Positions 28,177-36,573 of a DNA stretch of 58,794 bases are shown here, one piece after another. Below the pieces are notes generated by a model. It saw only the letters and a program-made list of their open reading frames with translations, did not search any database and was not told where the DNA came from. Origin of the DNA: a virus; IMG/VR virus record IMGVR_UViG_3300017917_001147, positions 1 through 58,794 of that record; one strand, given 5' to 3'. The translations under genes and the position numbers were made by a program. Positions within the stretch are counted from its first letter, which is position 1. The number at the start of each line of letters is the position of its first letter.

Positions 28177-28443
28177 ATGTCAGCACTCGACTGGACTGGA
28201 TTAATCCTAACAACTCTATCAATTGTAACATTAGTTGCTGGTGGAGTCAAGTTTCTCGTCAAACATTATTTCGACGAAATTAAAAGCGAACTTAAACCGA
28301 ATTCAGGATCAAGTCTTAAGGACCAGGTTACAAGATTAGAAATGCGTAGTAATGAAGCAGACCAAATGCGTCGTGATATGAATGCTAAACTTGATAAAAT
28401 GTATATGATTTTAATTGATCATATTGCTAAAAACGATAAATAA
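28177..28443 (+). CDS. Holin-like or membrane-anchored coiled-coil protein
   Basis: MSALDWTGLILTTLSIVTLV contains one membrane helix (residues 8-28); a coiled coil follows (LKDQVTRLEMRSNEADQMRR). 88 residues, one membrane span and a charged C-terminus fit a class III holin or a spanin-like partner, and the secreted lysin at 35229-35777 would need one. TATAAT at 28162-28167 lies 9 nt before the ATG. Confidence 0.5.
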   Translation: MSALDWTGLILTTLSIVTLVAGGVKFLVKHYFDEIKSELKPNSGSSLKDQVTRLEMRSNEADQMRRDMNAKLDKMYMILIDHIAKNDK

Positions 28444-28646
28444 TTTTCCCTATATATAATATATATAATATATAAGATATCTTAAAAACTAATCTATAGT
28501 ATATTCTTTTAATATAATATATATAATAAAAGTATACACCAAGTTTCGTTTTCTTGATGCTAAATTGTAAATCTGATTATAACGATTTTATAACTTTAAA
28601 TATTAGATGTCCGTTTTGTCCTATTATGATATAATTTAAGTTCTGG

Positions 28647-28692
28647 TACCTAGGTCAGTCTCTCATACCCACCGATCTAGGTATCAGTTTTT
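28647..28692 (+). terminator. Hairpin with 17-nt loop and T-run, possible terminator
   Basis: TACCTAGGTC (28647-28656) pairs with GATCTAGGTA (28674-28683, one G-T), followed by TCAGTTTTTAT. It lies just ahead of the leaderless promoter at 28702. Confidence 0.55.
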
Positions 28693-28701
28693 ATATCGTG
28701 G

Positions 28702-28707
28702 TATAAT
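28702..28707 (+). promoter_or_regulatory. Extended -10 box TGGTATAAT, leaderless start
   Basis: 6 nt to ATG 28714, no ribosome binding site. Confidence 0.65.
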
Positions 28708-28713
28708 CTCATT

Positions 28714-29094
28714 ATGACTTCCTGTGGCCCTGAGATTTTTGGTTCTGATCCAGTAAACGTTAAATGGAGTGTTGTCCGTGGTGACACCTCTACACTACGT
28801 GTTGATTTCTTGGACAATGACGAAGTAACACACTACGATACTAGCGACTGGACCTACCTATCAAGCGCCTACGACCCAAAGACAGATATCATCGACGAAC
28901 TAATCGTTACAGAGGGAGAAGGATATGTTGAGATTTCTATCCCTTCCGATATAAGCACAAATTGGGGAACTCTATACTCTGGAACGGTAGCAGAATTAAA
29001 CTTTGACTTAAGAGTAACACTATCTAACGATACAATCTGGACTCCTGTAGTAGGAACTATATCTGTTATTGGAAACGTGAGCAACGGTCTATAA
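28714..29094 (+). CDS. Baseplate/tail Ig-like protein (RGDT family member 1)
   Basis: 126 residues: KWSVVRGDTSTLRVDFLDND, then a beta-rich body ending WTPVVGTISVIGNV. The RGDT..(L/F)RV opening is shared with 36169-36573 and, as KGDTYQFVI, with 29966-30310. The layout resembles the N-terminal domain of BppU-type baseplate proteins. Each relative has its own promoter. Likely a virion component. Confidence 0.62.
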   Translation: MTSCGPEIFGSDPVNVKWSVVRGDTSTLRVDFLDNDEVTHYDTSDWTYLSSAYDPKTDIIDELIVTEGEGYVEISIPSDISTNWGTLYSGTVAELNFDLRVTLSNDTIWTPVVGTISVIGNVSNGL

Positions 29095-29195
29095 TGGCAA
29101 TCATTAAAGTTTCAAACAAAAAAAATAATCTACCAGATGTAGTAAAAGTATCGACATCAACTGGGGATATAAAAGTACAAAAAATAAAAAAATAA
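29094..29195 (+). CDS. 33-residue hypothetical peptide
   Basis: MAIIKVSNKKNNLPDVVKVS, then a basic tail. Its ATG overlaps the upstream stop (TAATG). Its context matches the 74-residue gene 36573-36797, which follows the other RGDT gene. Confidence 0.45.
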   Translation: MAIIKVSNKKNNLPDVVKVSTSTGDIKVQKIKK

Positions 29196-29207
29196 CTGGA
29201 GGGGCAT

Positions 29208-29939
29208 ATGTCTGTTTCTAAAAATATGAGTTTTCCAGGTGAGAATAGTTATATAAAGCAGGTTAAAAAAACACAAGAAACCAGTAATTTATTATCTCCA
29301 GAAATTATTCCTATACCAGGTCCACAGGGGCCTCCAGGACCCACAGGAAGGCCAGGAGAGCCAGGACCAAAGGGTGAGCCAGGTGCTAAGGGGGAACAAG
29401 GAGAACAAGGCGCTAGAGGAGAACGAGGGCTTCCAGGAAAAGATGGATTATCTTATTTACCAACATACGGACAAAAAGTTGGATGGGCAGTTTATGATTC
29501 GCAAAATCCTACATCTGTAAGAGTTGGAATTGAAAGAGGAGAGAACGGATGGTCATCTATATACTTGACCAACAAGGGGCCAGGAACAAACGAAAAATAT
29601 TTGCCAGAAAATAATATAAGTTTTTATAATTATGGATCTAAAAGGATTAATTTTAAACATTTAAATGTAGGTACACAGGTTTCTGTAACCTATAACATTT
29701 TACTAAATACCTATTCCAATAGTACAGAAGTTTGGTTAAGATCACACTTTGCAGAAGATCAGGAGCCAGTGGTCTCATATGTAGGATTGTTAAAATATCA
29801 ATACACCTATCAATTTAGCATTACTCAAAACATATACCTGGATTCTGAGGATAAAATCAGACATGGGGTGGTTCCTCAAATAATGACAGACATGGATGGA
29901 GAAGTTATTTTAAAATCTATCCATATTTCTGTTTCTTAG
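29208..29939 (+). CDS. Collagen-like virion protein
   Basis: A 243-residue protein. Residues 38-80 are about 14 unbroken GXY triplets ([42 protein letters not shown]), a triple-helix stalk; several have Pro or Lys in the Y position. A C-terminal domain of 160 residues ([34 protein letters not shown]) is probably a trimeric receptor-binding head. CTGGAGGGG precedes ATG 29208. See the finding on GT25 and 2OG oxygenases. Confidence 0.78.
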   Translation: MSVSKNMSFPGENSYIKQVKKTQETSNLLSPEIIPIPGPQGPPGPTGRPGEPGPKGEPGAKGEQGEQGARGERGLPGKDGLSYLPTYGQKVGWAVYDSQNPTSVRVGIERGENGWSSIYLTNKGPGTNEKYLPENNISFYNYGSKRINFKHLNVGTQVSVTYNILLNTYSNSTEVWLRSHFAEDQEPVVSYVGLLKYQYTYQFSITQNIYLDSEDKIRHGVVPQIMTDMDGEVILKSIHISVS

Positions 29940-29944
29940 CGTGG

Positions 29945-29950
29945 TATAAT
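29945..29950 (+). promoter_or_regulatory. Extended -10 box TGGTATAAT
   Basis: Here a 15-nt leader with AAGGAGG precedes ATG 29966, so this promoter gives a leadered mRNA. Confidence 0.6.
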
Positions 29951-29965
29951 AATCAAGGAGGAATT

Positions 29966-30310
29966 ATGGCATTTCCAGGTACTTACAATTTTAACTATTA
30001 TAAAGGCGACACATATCAATTTGTTATTCGCCCAAAGAACTCTGACGGCTCCGCATTTGACCTAAGTGGATATACTGGTGCTTTTACTATCGCAACTGCA
30101 CGAGGTAGTGGAGCAACACAATATACGGCAACAACATCCGTAGACACTGTAAATGATTTAATCACATGTACTATATCCGCTACAACTGGATCTTCAATTC
30201 CCGCAGGGGCAACATATGTTTACGACGTACAAATTTCAAACTCTTCAAATATTGTTTACACACTTTTGACTGGTAATATAACAATTACCGAACAAGTCAC
30301 TGGAGCATAA
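29966..30310 (+). CDS. Baseplate/tail Ig-like protein (KGDT family member 2)
   Basis: 114 residues: GTYNFNYYKGDTYQFVIRPK, FDLSGYTGAFTIATARG, YVYDVQISNSSNIVYTLLTG. This is the typical BppU-N-like domain of phage baseplate proteins (KGDT....I......G..fDLSG..). AAGGAGG precedes the ATG. Its stop overlaps the next start. Confidence 0.68.
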   Translation: MAFPGTYNFNYYKGDTYQFVIRPKNSDGSAFDLSGYTGAFTIATARGSGATQYTATTSVDTVNDLITCTISATTGSSIPAGATYVYDVQISNSSNIVYTLLTGNITITEQVTGA

Positions 30311-30867
30311 TGCCAGACGTATTATTAAACAATGACGACATTACAGTTTTAGGGTCTCCCCCTGTAGTAGATTTATTAGTTGATATTGGACCAAAGGGCG
30401 ATGCTGGAAGTCAAGTATTAGTTGGTTTGGGAAATCCCAATTTAATATCAATTGGACAAACCCCAAAACTTAATGATTTATATATTAATGCATCTCCAGG
30501 CGCTAACTATGGATATCTATATCAATATATTTTACAGCCAGGTGGAGAAACTTGGGTAGAAGTTTTAAAGATATCTCCAACAATTTATACAGAGATTAGA
30601 ACAACAACCTTTACATCAGGAACTGCAACAGCAAGCATTCCTATTACAAATATAACCTCTTTGACTGGCTTAACTGCAGCAAACTTTGCTGTTAGATATA
30701 GCATTGCACATTCAAACCCCATTGCGTCTTCTATGCAAATACCGTCATTGACTGGAGACGGAGATACACTTGTTATTAATTTTGATGCTGTAGAGTCCTC
30801 ATCTGGTACCTGGCAAAATTTATCTGGAGAGGTCACCATACATTTGTTTATATCAATTGTGGTATAA
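30310..30867 (+). CDS. Tail/fibre-associated protein
   Basis: 185 residues: a short collagen-like GPKGDAGS stretch near residue 28, LNDLYINASPGANYGYLYQY, and a C-terminal beta domain. The ATG overlaps the previous stop (TAATG). A virion component by context. Confidence 0.6.
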   Translation: MPDVLLNNDDITVLGSPPVVDLLVDIGPKGDAGSQVLVGLGNPNLISIGQTPKLNDLYINASPGANYGYLYQYILQPGGETWVEVLKISPTIYTEIRTTTFTSGTATASIPITNITSLTGLTAANFAVRYSIAHSNPIASSMQIPSLTGDGDTLVINFDAVESSSGTWQNLSGEVTIHLFISIVV

Positions 30868-30868
30868 T
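30863..30868 (+). promoter_or_regulatory. Extended -10 box TGGTATAAT
   Basis: Leader of 19 nt with AAGAGGTG before ATG 30888. The box overlaps the upstream gene's last codons. Confidence 0.55.
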
Positions 30869-30887
30869 TCAAAAGAGGTGATTTACT

Positions 30888-31706
30888 ATGTCTGAAAATA
30901 TTGGCTCAATCTATACAACACAAATCCCACAATATGAGGATAGTGCCGATATTAAGGCAGCCCTTAAACTTTATCACTACGGACAGGCCTCAGAGCCAGC
31001 AACAGTTGGAGATGTTCCAGCACAATCAATTGCTGGATATTTAATAGATTTACAAGATCAAATAGATACATTGTCAAATAGTGCTGGAATTCAAGCATCT
31101 ATTGTAGATGCAAAAGGTGATTTGATTGTAGCAACTGGAGCAGACACCGTTGCAAGAAAAGCAGTAGGGACGAATAACCAAGTTTTAGCAGCAGACTCTT
31201 CAGAGACAACTGGTGTTAAATGGGTAGCGGCAACAGACTTAATCTCGGCAGCAAGTACATCTATAGCAGGTAAAGTTCAACTAGAAGACTCTGTAAGTTC
31301 TACATCAACAACAAAAGCAGCAACTCCAAACTCTGTTAGACTAGTGAATGATGACTTAATTCTTTTGTCTTCCGATGTTGATTCTTTAGCAGGAGCAATT
31401 GATGCCTCAACAAAAACTTCTTCTTATTCTTTAACATCTAATGATGTTGGTAAAACAATTATAATGAACGTGTCTAGTGGATCAGCAATAATAACAGTTC
31501 CACCACAATCATCTCAAACATTTATTGATAATGCAAAAATTGATGTAGTGCAAATTGGATCTGTTCAAGTTGAGTTTGTTGCTGGATCAGGAGTAACAAT
31601 TAATAGTAAAAATTCAAATAAGAAGATAGCGTCACAATATTCTGGAGCAACACTTCTTAGAGTTTCTGAAAACTCTTGGGTTCTTATAGGCGATTTAATC
31701 GCATAG
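30888..31706 (+). CDS. Tail fibre protein with C-terminal module shared with 41304-42755
   Basis: 272 residues: IGSIYTTQIPQYEDSADIKA, then VDAKGDLIVATGADTVARKA (a common phage fibre motif) and SIAGKVQLEDSVSSTSTTKA. The C-terminal 85 residues (YSLTSNDVGKTIIMNVSSG ... SWVLIGDLIA) match the end of the 41304 fibre (TVVSSDVNNIREMSGGG ... TFVVIGDLKA). Confidence 0.7.
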   Translation: MSENIGSIYTTQIPQYEDSADIKAALKLYHYGQASEPATVGDVPAQSIAGYLIDLQDQIDTLSNSAGIQASIVDAKGDLIVATGADTVARKAVGTNNQVLAADSSETTGVKWVAATDLISAASTSIAGKVQLEDSVSSTSTTKAATPNSVRLVNDDLILLSSDVDSLAGAIDASTKTSSYSLTSNDVGKTIIMNVSSGSAIITVPPQSSQTFIDNAKIDVVQIGSVQVEFVAGSGVTINSKNSNKKIASQYSGATLLRVSENSWVLIGDLIA

Positions 31707-31714
31707 GGTCCTAA

Positions 31715-32152
31715 ATGTTAATACATCCTGGATTCTGGTCATCATCTAAGGGAATGGTTTTAGTTCCTAATATTGTTGGATTAACAACATCTGCAGCACA
31801 AGCAGCAATTACCGCAGCAGGTTTAGCAAATAGTGGAAATACAACAACCAGTACAAGTGATTCTGGATTAGATGGAAAAATTGCTTCACAAGATCCAGCA
31901 TCTGGAACAAAGGTTCAATATGAAAGTAATGTTTCATATGTTTCTTATAATTATGTTGCAGCCCCTGTTACCCCACCAGTTTCACCACCAGTTAGCCCAC
32001 CCGTTACTCCACCAGTTACTCCACCAGTTACTCCACCAGTTACTCCACCAGTTTCACCACCTACAAACAGATTATGTAACTCAATGAACGTTCAATTTGG
32101 TCAATGTGGTCTTAATGAGTGTAGATCAATTGGATATGGAGCGGTATGTTAG
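31715..32152 (+). CDS. PASTA-domain virion protein with proline-rich repeats
   Basis: 145 residues. Residues 15-80 form one PASTA domain (VLVPNIVGLTTSAAQAAITA, GLDGKIASQDPASGTKV). Then a TPPV/SPPV repeat tract (residues 84-115) and a C-terminal Cys-rich tail (CNSMNVQFGQCGLNECRS). PASTA domains bind peptidoglycan in Ser/Thr kinases and penicillin-binding proteins. It may anchor a tail appendage on the cell wall. Confidence 0.72.
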   Translation: MLIHPGFWSSSKGMVLVPNIVGLTTSAAQAAITAAGLANSGNTTTSTSDSGLDGKIASQDPASGTKVQYESNVSYVSYNYVAAPVTPPVSPPVSPPVTPPVTPPVTPPVTPPVSPPTNRLCNSMNVQFGQCGLNECRSIGYGAVC

Positions 32153-32155
32153 TTA

Positions 32156-32184
32156 TTGACAATAAAAATGCAAGATGCTATAAT
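32156..32184 (+). promoter_or_regulatory. Consensus promoter TTGACA-N17-TATAAT
   Basis: TTGACA 32156-32161, TATAAT 32179-32184 with TGC before it. Drives 32211-32899 and onward. Confidence 0.7.
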
Positions 32185-32210
32185 TACTTATCTATATTGA
32201 TTGGAAAAAA

Positions 32211-32666
32211 ATGATAACAGAACAAGATATTGCATATGAATATAATGGAATACCAGGAAGTGCCCTAGCCTTTGTTATTGGGGAAGACTCTGTATATGAT
32301 ACTGTTTTTCATGACGAGCATGCACAAATATTTTTAGGATTTGATGAGGCAATAGATATATCTGATCAATATCCAGATCATGATGGTATTACAGTTAGAT
32401 TATTTAAGAATGGCGAACTGTTGGAAGATTTTCAAACATCTGAATATTTTGGAAATATTCTTTTAAGTAATCCCGTAATTATAAATTTAAATACGCATAA
32501 TCATGGATTACAGACAATGTCTCCACATGCAAGGTTTGTTAATAATGAATTTATAACAACAGACTGGGATTCTTCTAACGAAATAGGTTATTTACCACAG
32601 TTTTTAGATCAACAAGTTAGAGATAGTATATGCGCTACTCACTGCCAGTGCTATAAGTTAAAGTAG
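32211..32666 (+). CDS. 151-residue hypothetical protein
   Basis: MITEQDIAYEYNGIPGSALA, TVRLFKNGELLEDF, LNTHNHGLQTMSPHARFVNN and a C-terminal CATHCQCYKLK. I do not recognise the family. It begins a unit with the DUF6171-like and GT61 genes. Confidence 0.55.
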   Translation: MITEQDIAYEYNGIPGSALAFVIGEDSVYDTVFHDEHAQIFLGFDEAIDISDQYPDHDGITVRLFKNGELLEDFQTSEYFGNILLSNPVIINLNTHNHGLQTMSPHARFVNNEFITTDWDSSNEIGYLPQFLDQQVRDSICATHCQCYKLK

Positions 32667-32671
32667 TTTTT

Positions 32672-32899
32672 ATGTCAAGTCGTTGGCAACAGTATAAAGA
32701 AAAAAATGGAACGACTCCATTAGATATGTTAAATCCAAAAACAAAAAGAGTAGATTCAGTAGTAAAAGATAGCAGAATGTCTATTTGTTTATCTTGTCCA
32801 GATTTAATTAAATTAACGAATCAATGCAAGAGATGTGGATGCTTTATGGACCTTAAAACAGGATTACAAGAGTCTAAGTGTCCAATTGGTAAGTGGTAG
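32672..32899 (+). CDS. DUF6171-like zinc-ribbon protein
   Basis: 75 residues: SRWQQYKEKNGTTPLDMLNP, CLSCPDLIKLTNQCKRCGCF, MDLKTGLQESKCPIGKW. Four or five cysteines form a zinc ribbon. Paralog of 27110-27307. Such proteins are common beside glycan genes in phages of aquatic bacteria; function unknown. Confidence 0.72.
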   Translation: MSSRWQQYKEKNGTTPLDMLNPKTKRVDSVVKDSRMSICLSCPDLIKLTNQCKRCGCFMDLKTGLQESKCPIGKW

Positions 32900-32923
32900 A
32901 AAAATAACTATTTATATTTTTAA

Positions 32924-33868
32924 ATGGATACAGAAATAGAGTTCTTAAAACCAGGAGTGGTGTATGACTCAGTTAAAACATATAATCATGGAGAAAATAT
33001 AATATATGAGTTTAGTTCTGTAAAATATTCAAATTGTAATTTAAAACAAACAAAACTAAAGGGTGTATATTTGCCGATAGTGTCTGGACTCCATTATTTT
33101 CATTTTTTAAAAGAATATGTAGGGTCGTTTTTATATTATAAAAAACATATAAATAAAGATGCAAAAGTCTTATGGTTAAATACAAATGTTGAAAACTATA
33201 AATATCATGATTGTAGTAAAGTAGTCCAACAGGTATTGGATTTATTGTTAGAAAATAATATACCAATAGTCTTTGTAGATCCAAATGACATGCTTAAGAA
33301 TAATATAGAGTTTGAAAAAATTGCAATAATATATGATCCAGCAGCATATATTGTATCTACTCAATTTCCATATTTTGATCAATTTAAACATACAAATAAT
33401 GTTGAGGTAAGAGAATTTGTAAAGCCTTTTATGAAAAAAGACAACTTATGTCCTAAAAAAGTTTATATCTCTAGACGACAGGTCAGTTCATATCTTGAAG
33501 AAAATAATTTAAAAGACCATATATCAAGATATAATGAAAAACATGTTGAGGATGCATTAGAAGACTTTTTTATTAATAATGGATATCAAAAAATAGATTT
33601 TTCTGGAATGACTTTACAGGATCAAGTTATGTATATGTATAATGCAACTCATGTTGCTGGTCTAATGGGAGCAGGAACTTGGAATGGAATATTTTGTGAT
33701 AGTGGGGTAAAATATTTTTGTATAAAAACACACATGTGGTTCAATCATGAATATAATAAAGATATGGAGTCTGTAATAGATTTGAATTATAGACTTATAG
33801 AACTTTCTAACCTAGAATCCTATCATTCAGTTATTAGTGAATTAAATCAAAAAGTAAAAGATGCCTGA
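32924..33868 (+). CDS. Glycosyltransferase family 61
   Basis: 314 residues with the GT61 pattern: KKVYISRRQVSS near 187, EKHVEDALEDFFINNGYQKI, and HVAGLMGAGTWNGIF near 245. Paralog of 6342-7307 in fold, with low sequence similarity. Its end overlaps the convergent sulfotransferase by 22 nt. Confidence 0.75.
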   Translation: MDTEIEFLKPGVVYDSVKTYNHGENIIYEFSSVKYSNCNLKQTKLKGVYLPIVSGLHYFHFLKEYVGSFLYYKKHINKDAKVLWLNTNVENYKYHDCSKVVQQVLDLLLENNIPIVFVDPNDMLKNNIEFEKIAIIYDPAAYIVSTQFPYFDQFKHTNNVEVREFVKPFMKKDNLCPKKVYISRRQVSSYLEENNLKDHISRYNEKHVEDALEDFFINNGYQKIDFSGMTLQDQVMYMYNATHVAGLMGAGTWNGIFCDSGVKYFCIKTHMWFNHEYNKDMESVIDLNYRLIELSNLESYHSVISELNQKVKDA

Positions 33869-34473
33869 GAGTATAACTCTAGATCATTTTTATTATATTC
33901 ATTAATTTTATTTAATATTGTTGGTTCGCCTACTATCATATCGTATAGATCTTTTTCGGGCTGCATAAAGACGTGCTCATAGTCTGGTGGATAGTAGTCA
34001 AACCTATAAGATATGTTTAAATCTTTAAATATTGCGTCTACCATCTTGTTTTCATTATTTTTAATATATTCAGTTTTTATTAACATATTTATTCTGTCAA
34101 CATTATTCCCAATAATGGATGATTGATAATTTTTTATATATTTTTCTTCAAGCCAAAACAAAAAATTGTCTTTTGTATAATAGGGACACTGTCTGTCTCT
34201 ACCAAAGTGATGTGTCCTTTTACCATCATCCCCATAGTTTGCCCACCAATAAAACTCAGATACAGTTCTTTCTACTGGATCTCTTACAGTAGAAAATATA
34301 TAGGTATTATTATCAAAATCCTGCCAGTGATTATGGCTGCTATGGCTTTTATTTAACTCTATAGCCGATACCCCATTATTTTCAAGAATCTGATATAATG
34401 GATCAAATAGCCGAATGCCCAACGTTTTGGCAGTATTTTTGTTTATGTGTAAAAAATAAAATTTATTATACAT
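33847..34473 (-). CDS. Sulfotransferase family protein
   Basis: 208 residues. YFLHINKNTAKTLGIRL (residues 6-22) matches the 5'-phosphosulfate-binding loop (K.GG/T type), and IFSTVRDPVERTVSEFYWW (59-77) is the 3'-phosphate loop of PAPS-dependent sulfotransferases. It would transfer sulfate to a carbohydrate or tyrosine. It lies antisense among rightward glycan/fibre genes with its own leaderless promoter. Confidence 0.72.
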   Translation of the reverse strand: MYNKFYFLHINKNTAKTLGIRLFDPLYQILENNGVSAIELNKSHSSHNHWQDFDNNTYIFSTVRDPVERTVSEFYWWANYGDDGKRTHHFGRDRQCPYYTKDNFLFWLEEKYIKNYQSSIIGNNVDRINMLIKTEYIKNNENKMVDAIFKDLNISYRFDYYPPDYEHVFMQPEKDLYDMIVGEPTILNKINEYNKNDLELYSQASFTF

Positions 34474-34479
34474 TTATAC

Positions 34480-34485
34480 ATTATA
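34480..34485 (-). promoter_or_regulatory. Extended -10 box TGATATAAT, leaderless start
   Basis: Minus strand, 6 nt to ATG 34473. A plus-strand -10-like GTATAAT lies near 34496. Confidence 0.65.
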
Positions 34486-34522
34486 TCAAAAGTAGTATAA
34501 TTAGGATATAGGAAAGGACTTC

Positions 34523-35251
34523 ATGAGCACATCAAAGCAATTAGAGGCTTTATCAATTAAAAACTTTTTATCTGATGAACTTTTTAAAAAGGTAAAAGAT
34601 CATGTTATTGCAAAAAATATGGGCCCAGATGGACCACACTTTTATCATACCGTTGCTGGTAGATGGCTAACAGAAATCCATTTTGATGAGGATACTGAAA
34701 AAGAAATTTTAGAACTGGCAAGAAAAACATTTAATAATCCTAATTTAAAACGTGCTGGATTTCATACCGCAAGATATCAAATACAAGGTGGGATTAAACC
34801 GCAATTATGGAAGCATTGGGATCAATCAGCATGCCAATACTCACTCGATATTTGTATAGAAAAAACAATAGACTGGACCTTAGTTGTTGAAGATAAAGAA
34901 TTTCAAGAGGAGCCAAATAGTTGTGTTATATTTTCTGGAAACGATATGCTTCATTGGAGAACTGAGTATCCAAGCAATAGTGAGGATGATTATGTAACAT
35001 TATTGTTTATGCAATTTGCAGAGCCAGACCACTGGTTCTTTGTAGAAGGAAGTAAAGAAGGTTTTGATAGACATGGGCATGAGGCAGATTTTAAATTTAG
35101 AGCAAGAATGGGATACTGGTCTCAACCAGATTACTCTGATGGAAGACCAATATGCCCATGCTGTGATTATCGTGGTGTTTTAAATTTTGAATCAAGATAT
35201 CAAACTGAAAAACACATTTGGGAAAATCCTAGACAGGAAAATCTAGCATAA
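34523..35251 (+). CDS. 2OG-Fe(II) oxygenase-like protein
   Basis: 242 residues. The double-stranded beta-helix pattern is visible: KHWDQS gives the HxD pair (H98, D100), and CVIFSGNDMLHWRTEYP the distal His (H144) with a following Arg. A C-terminal ICPCCDYRG may bind zinc. The family hydroxylates proteins or small molecules using 2-oxoglutarate and Fe(II). AAAGGACTTC precedes ATG 34523. The substrate could be a virion protein. Confidence 0.65.
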   Translation: MSTSKQLEALSIKNFLSDELFKKVKDHVIAKNMGPDGPHFYHTVAGRWLTEIHFDEDTEKEILELARKTFNNPNLKRAGFHTARYQIQGGIKPQLWKHWDQSACQYSLDICIEKTIDWTLVVEDKEFQEEPNSCVIFSGNDMLHWRTEYPSNSEDDYVTLLFMQFAEPDHWFFVEGSKEGFDRHGHEADFKFRARMGYWSQPDYSDGRPICPCCDYRGVLNFESRYQTEKHIWENPRQENLA

Positions 35252-35777
35252 GGTCTTTGACCTTTGGTGTAATACCTTTCCAAGCAGACCAGTCCTTACC
35301 ACCATCACTCATGTGATATGCGATCTCTGCATTTGTGATTGGATTAAATAGATCAGAGTTTGTTTTTAGTTCAAACTTATCTCTACGTGCTGGTCCAAGA
35401 TCACCAATCATGTTAATTTGGAAAATACCATAAGACTTGTCTCCTGTTGTCTTATCCCCGTTAAAGGCAAGAGGTCTTCCATTAGATTCTTTTTTAGCAA
35501 TAGCCCAAGCCTCTTTAAGGTCTTTACCCTTAAAGCCAACTAGTTCTAGTACCTGCTTAAGTTCTAGGTCAGTCAAACTTATAGCATTTTCATATTTCTT
35601 TATTAATTGCTCTCTAGAAACACTTAAAGCCACTTTCGTGGCTGATGATGCGTCTATACCTTGTTTAGTTAATAAATTATTATCAGTAGCATTGGCAGAA
35701 TTTGAATATACGCCAACGAGCCCCACTATACTGAGTATTCCTATGACTTCCCTGTTATTCTTCATAAAGTTGATCAT
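35229..35777 (-). CDS. Secreted lytic transglycosylase-like endolysin
   Basis: 182 residues. Residues 1-30 look like a signal or signal-anchor sequence (KNNREVIGILSIVGLVGVYS, then NSANA). The catalytic part is lysozyme-like: AIAKKESNGRPLAFNG (Glu97), DKSYGIFQINMIGDLGPARR. This is the slt/resuscitation-type fold. GGAGGAAAC precedes the ATG. The gene stands alone on the minus strand with its own promoter, so lysis may be timed apart from the structural genes. Confidence 0.72.
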   Translation of the reverse strand: MINFMKNNREVIGILSIVGLVGVYSNSANATDNNLLTKQGIDASSATKVALSVSREQLIKKYENAISLTDLELKQVLELVGFKGKDLKEAWAIAKKESNGRPLAFNGDKTTGDKSYGIFQINMIGDLGPARRDKFELKTNSDLFNPITNAEIAYHMSDGGKDWSAWKGITPKVKDLMLDFPV

Positions 35778-35799
35778 GTTTCCTCCTTAGAAAACGATA

Positions 35800-35816
35800 A
35801 CACCCTTTTGGGGTGT
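35800..35816. promoter_or_regulatory. Hairpin ACACCC-N5-GGGTGT in the lysin leader
   Basis: A 6-bp inverted repeat 23 nt before the lysin ATG, downstream of its promoter. Possible repressor or attenuation site. Confidence 0.45.
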
Positions 35817-35824
35817 CAAGTACT

Positions 35825-35854
35825 AGTATAACAGGAATTTTTGGCAAAAGTCAA
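35825..35854 (-). promoter_or_regulatory. Lysin promoter TTGACT-N18-TATACT
   Basis: Minus strand: TTGACT 35854-35849, TATACT 35830-35825, giving a leader of about 40 nt that holds the hairpin and the GGAGG site. Confidence 0.65.
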
Positions 35855-35880
35855 GTCAAGACAAATATTTATAATTATGT

Positions 35881-35886
35881 TATAAT
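35881..35886 (+). promoter_or_regulatory. Extended -10 box TGTTATAAT, leaderless start
   Basis: 6 nt to ATG 35893. Confidence 0.65.
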
Positions 35887-35892
35887 TCTATT

Positions 35893-36144
35893 ATGCCTTC
35901 ATCTACGCCTAATCAGAACATTCCGTATCCGTTATCCACAGATAACGTTAATGTTCAACAGGATATTCAGAATATTGCAGAAGCAGTAGATACTGTTTTA
36001 GAATCATTTTCAGATGCTATTGATCAAAATACTTCTGATATTAATAATGCAATATCAAATACTATCCCAGAATTGATTGGCGACTTAGGCTTAGAGACAT
36101 TATTGTCAAATGGATTAACTTGGGGGGAACTTAAGGGAATATAA
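35893..36144 (+). CDS. 83-residue fibre-type protein
   Basis: MPSSTPNQNIPYPLSTDNVN, VQQDIQNIAEAVDTVLESFS. This is the common phage fibre N-terminal pattern (PYP...D...V..DI..LA..vd). Possibly a short adaptor. Leaderless start. Confidence 0.58.
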   Translation: MPSSTPNQNIPYPLSTDNVNVQQDIQNIAEAVDTVLESFSDAIDQNTSDINNAISNTIPELIGDLGLETLLSNGLTWGELKGI

Positions 36145-36156
36145 TCCTTTGAGTGG

Positions 36157-36162
36157 TATAAT
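36157..36162 (+). promoter_or_regulatory. Extended -10 box TGGTATAAT, leaderless start
   Basis: 6 nt to ATG 36169. Confidence 0.65.
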
Positions 36163-36168
36163 AAAAAT

Positions 36169-36573
36169 ATGGCAACTACAAGAGGTTCTGCAGGAAGTTA
36201 TAGCGTAGGAAATAGACCACCAACCGTAAGTTGGACAATTGTTCGTGGTGATACTTCAGCATTCCGTGTTTATGTTACAGATGATGCAAAAGAGCCACTA
36301 GTTATTGGCGACTGGACAATTGACATGGAAATTAAAAGACCAAACAATGCAGCAGATGCTGGAATCATAACTGATGATGCAAATACAATTCTCACTTTAA
36401 CTCCTGCCCCAGATGCAGACGATGCAGATGGAGAATTCACTGTATCTCTAACAGCAGAAGAATCTTCAATTTTAGAAACAGGAGATATCTTTGATATTGA
36501 GTTATCAGATCCAACTAGAGTTTGGACAGTTGCACAAGGCAGCATAATAGTATTAGAAGATGTAACTAACTAA
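36169..36573 (+). CDS. Baseplate/tail Ig-like protein (RGDT family member 3)
   Basis: 134 residues: TVSWTIVRGDTSAFRVYVTD, then WTIDMEIKRP and WTVAQGSIIVLEDV. Closely matches 28714-29094 in plan. Its stop overlaps the next start. Confidence 0.65.
   Translation: MATTRGSAGSYSVGNRPPTVSWTIVRGDTSAFRVYVTDDAKEPLVIGDWTIDMEIKRPNNAADAGIITDDANTILTLTPAPDADDADGEFTVSLTAEESSILETGDIFDIELSDPTRVWTVAQGSIIVLEDVTN

Larger units (their letters stand above)
28444..28713. other. Non-coding AT-rich interval with hairpin and promoter
   Basis: No gene seen. It holds runs of TATATAA, the inverted 13-mer ATGTCCGTTTTGT (28607-28619), a 10-bp hairpin at 28647-28683, and the promoter at 28702. Confidence 0.6.
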
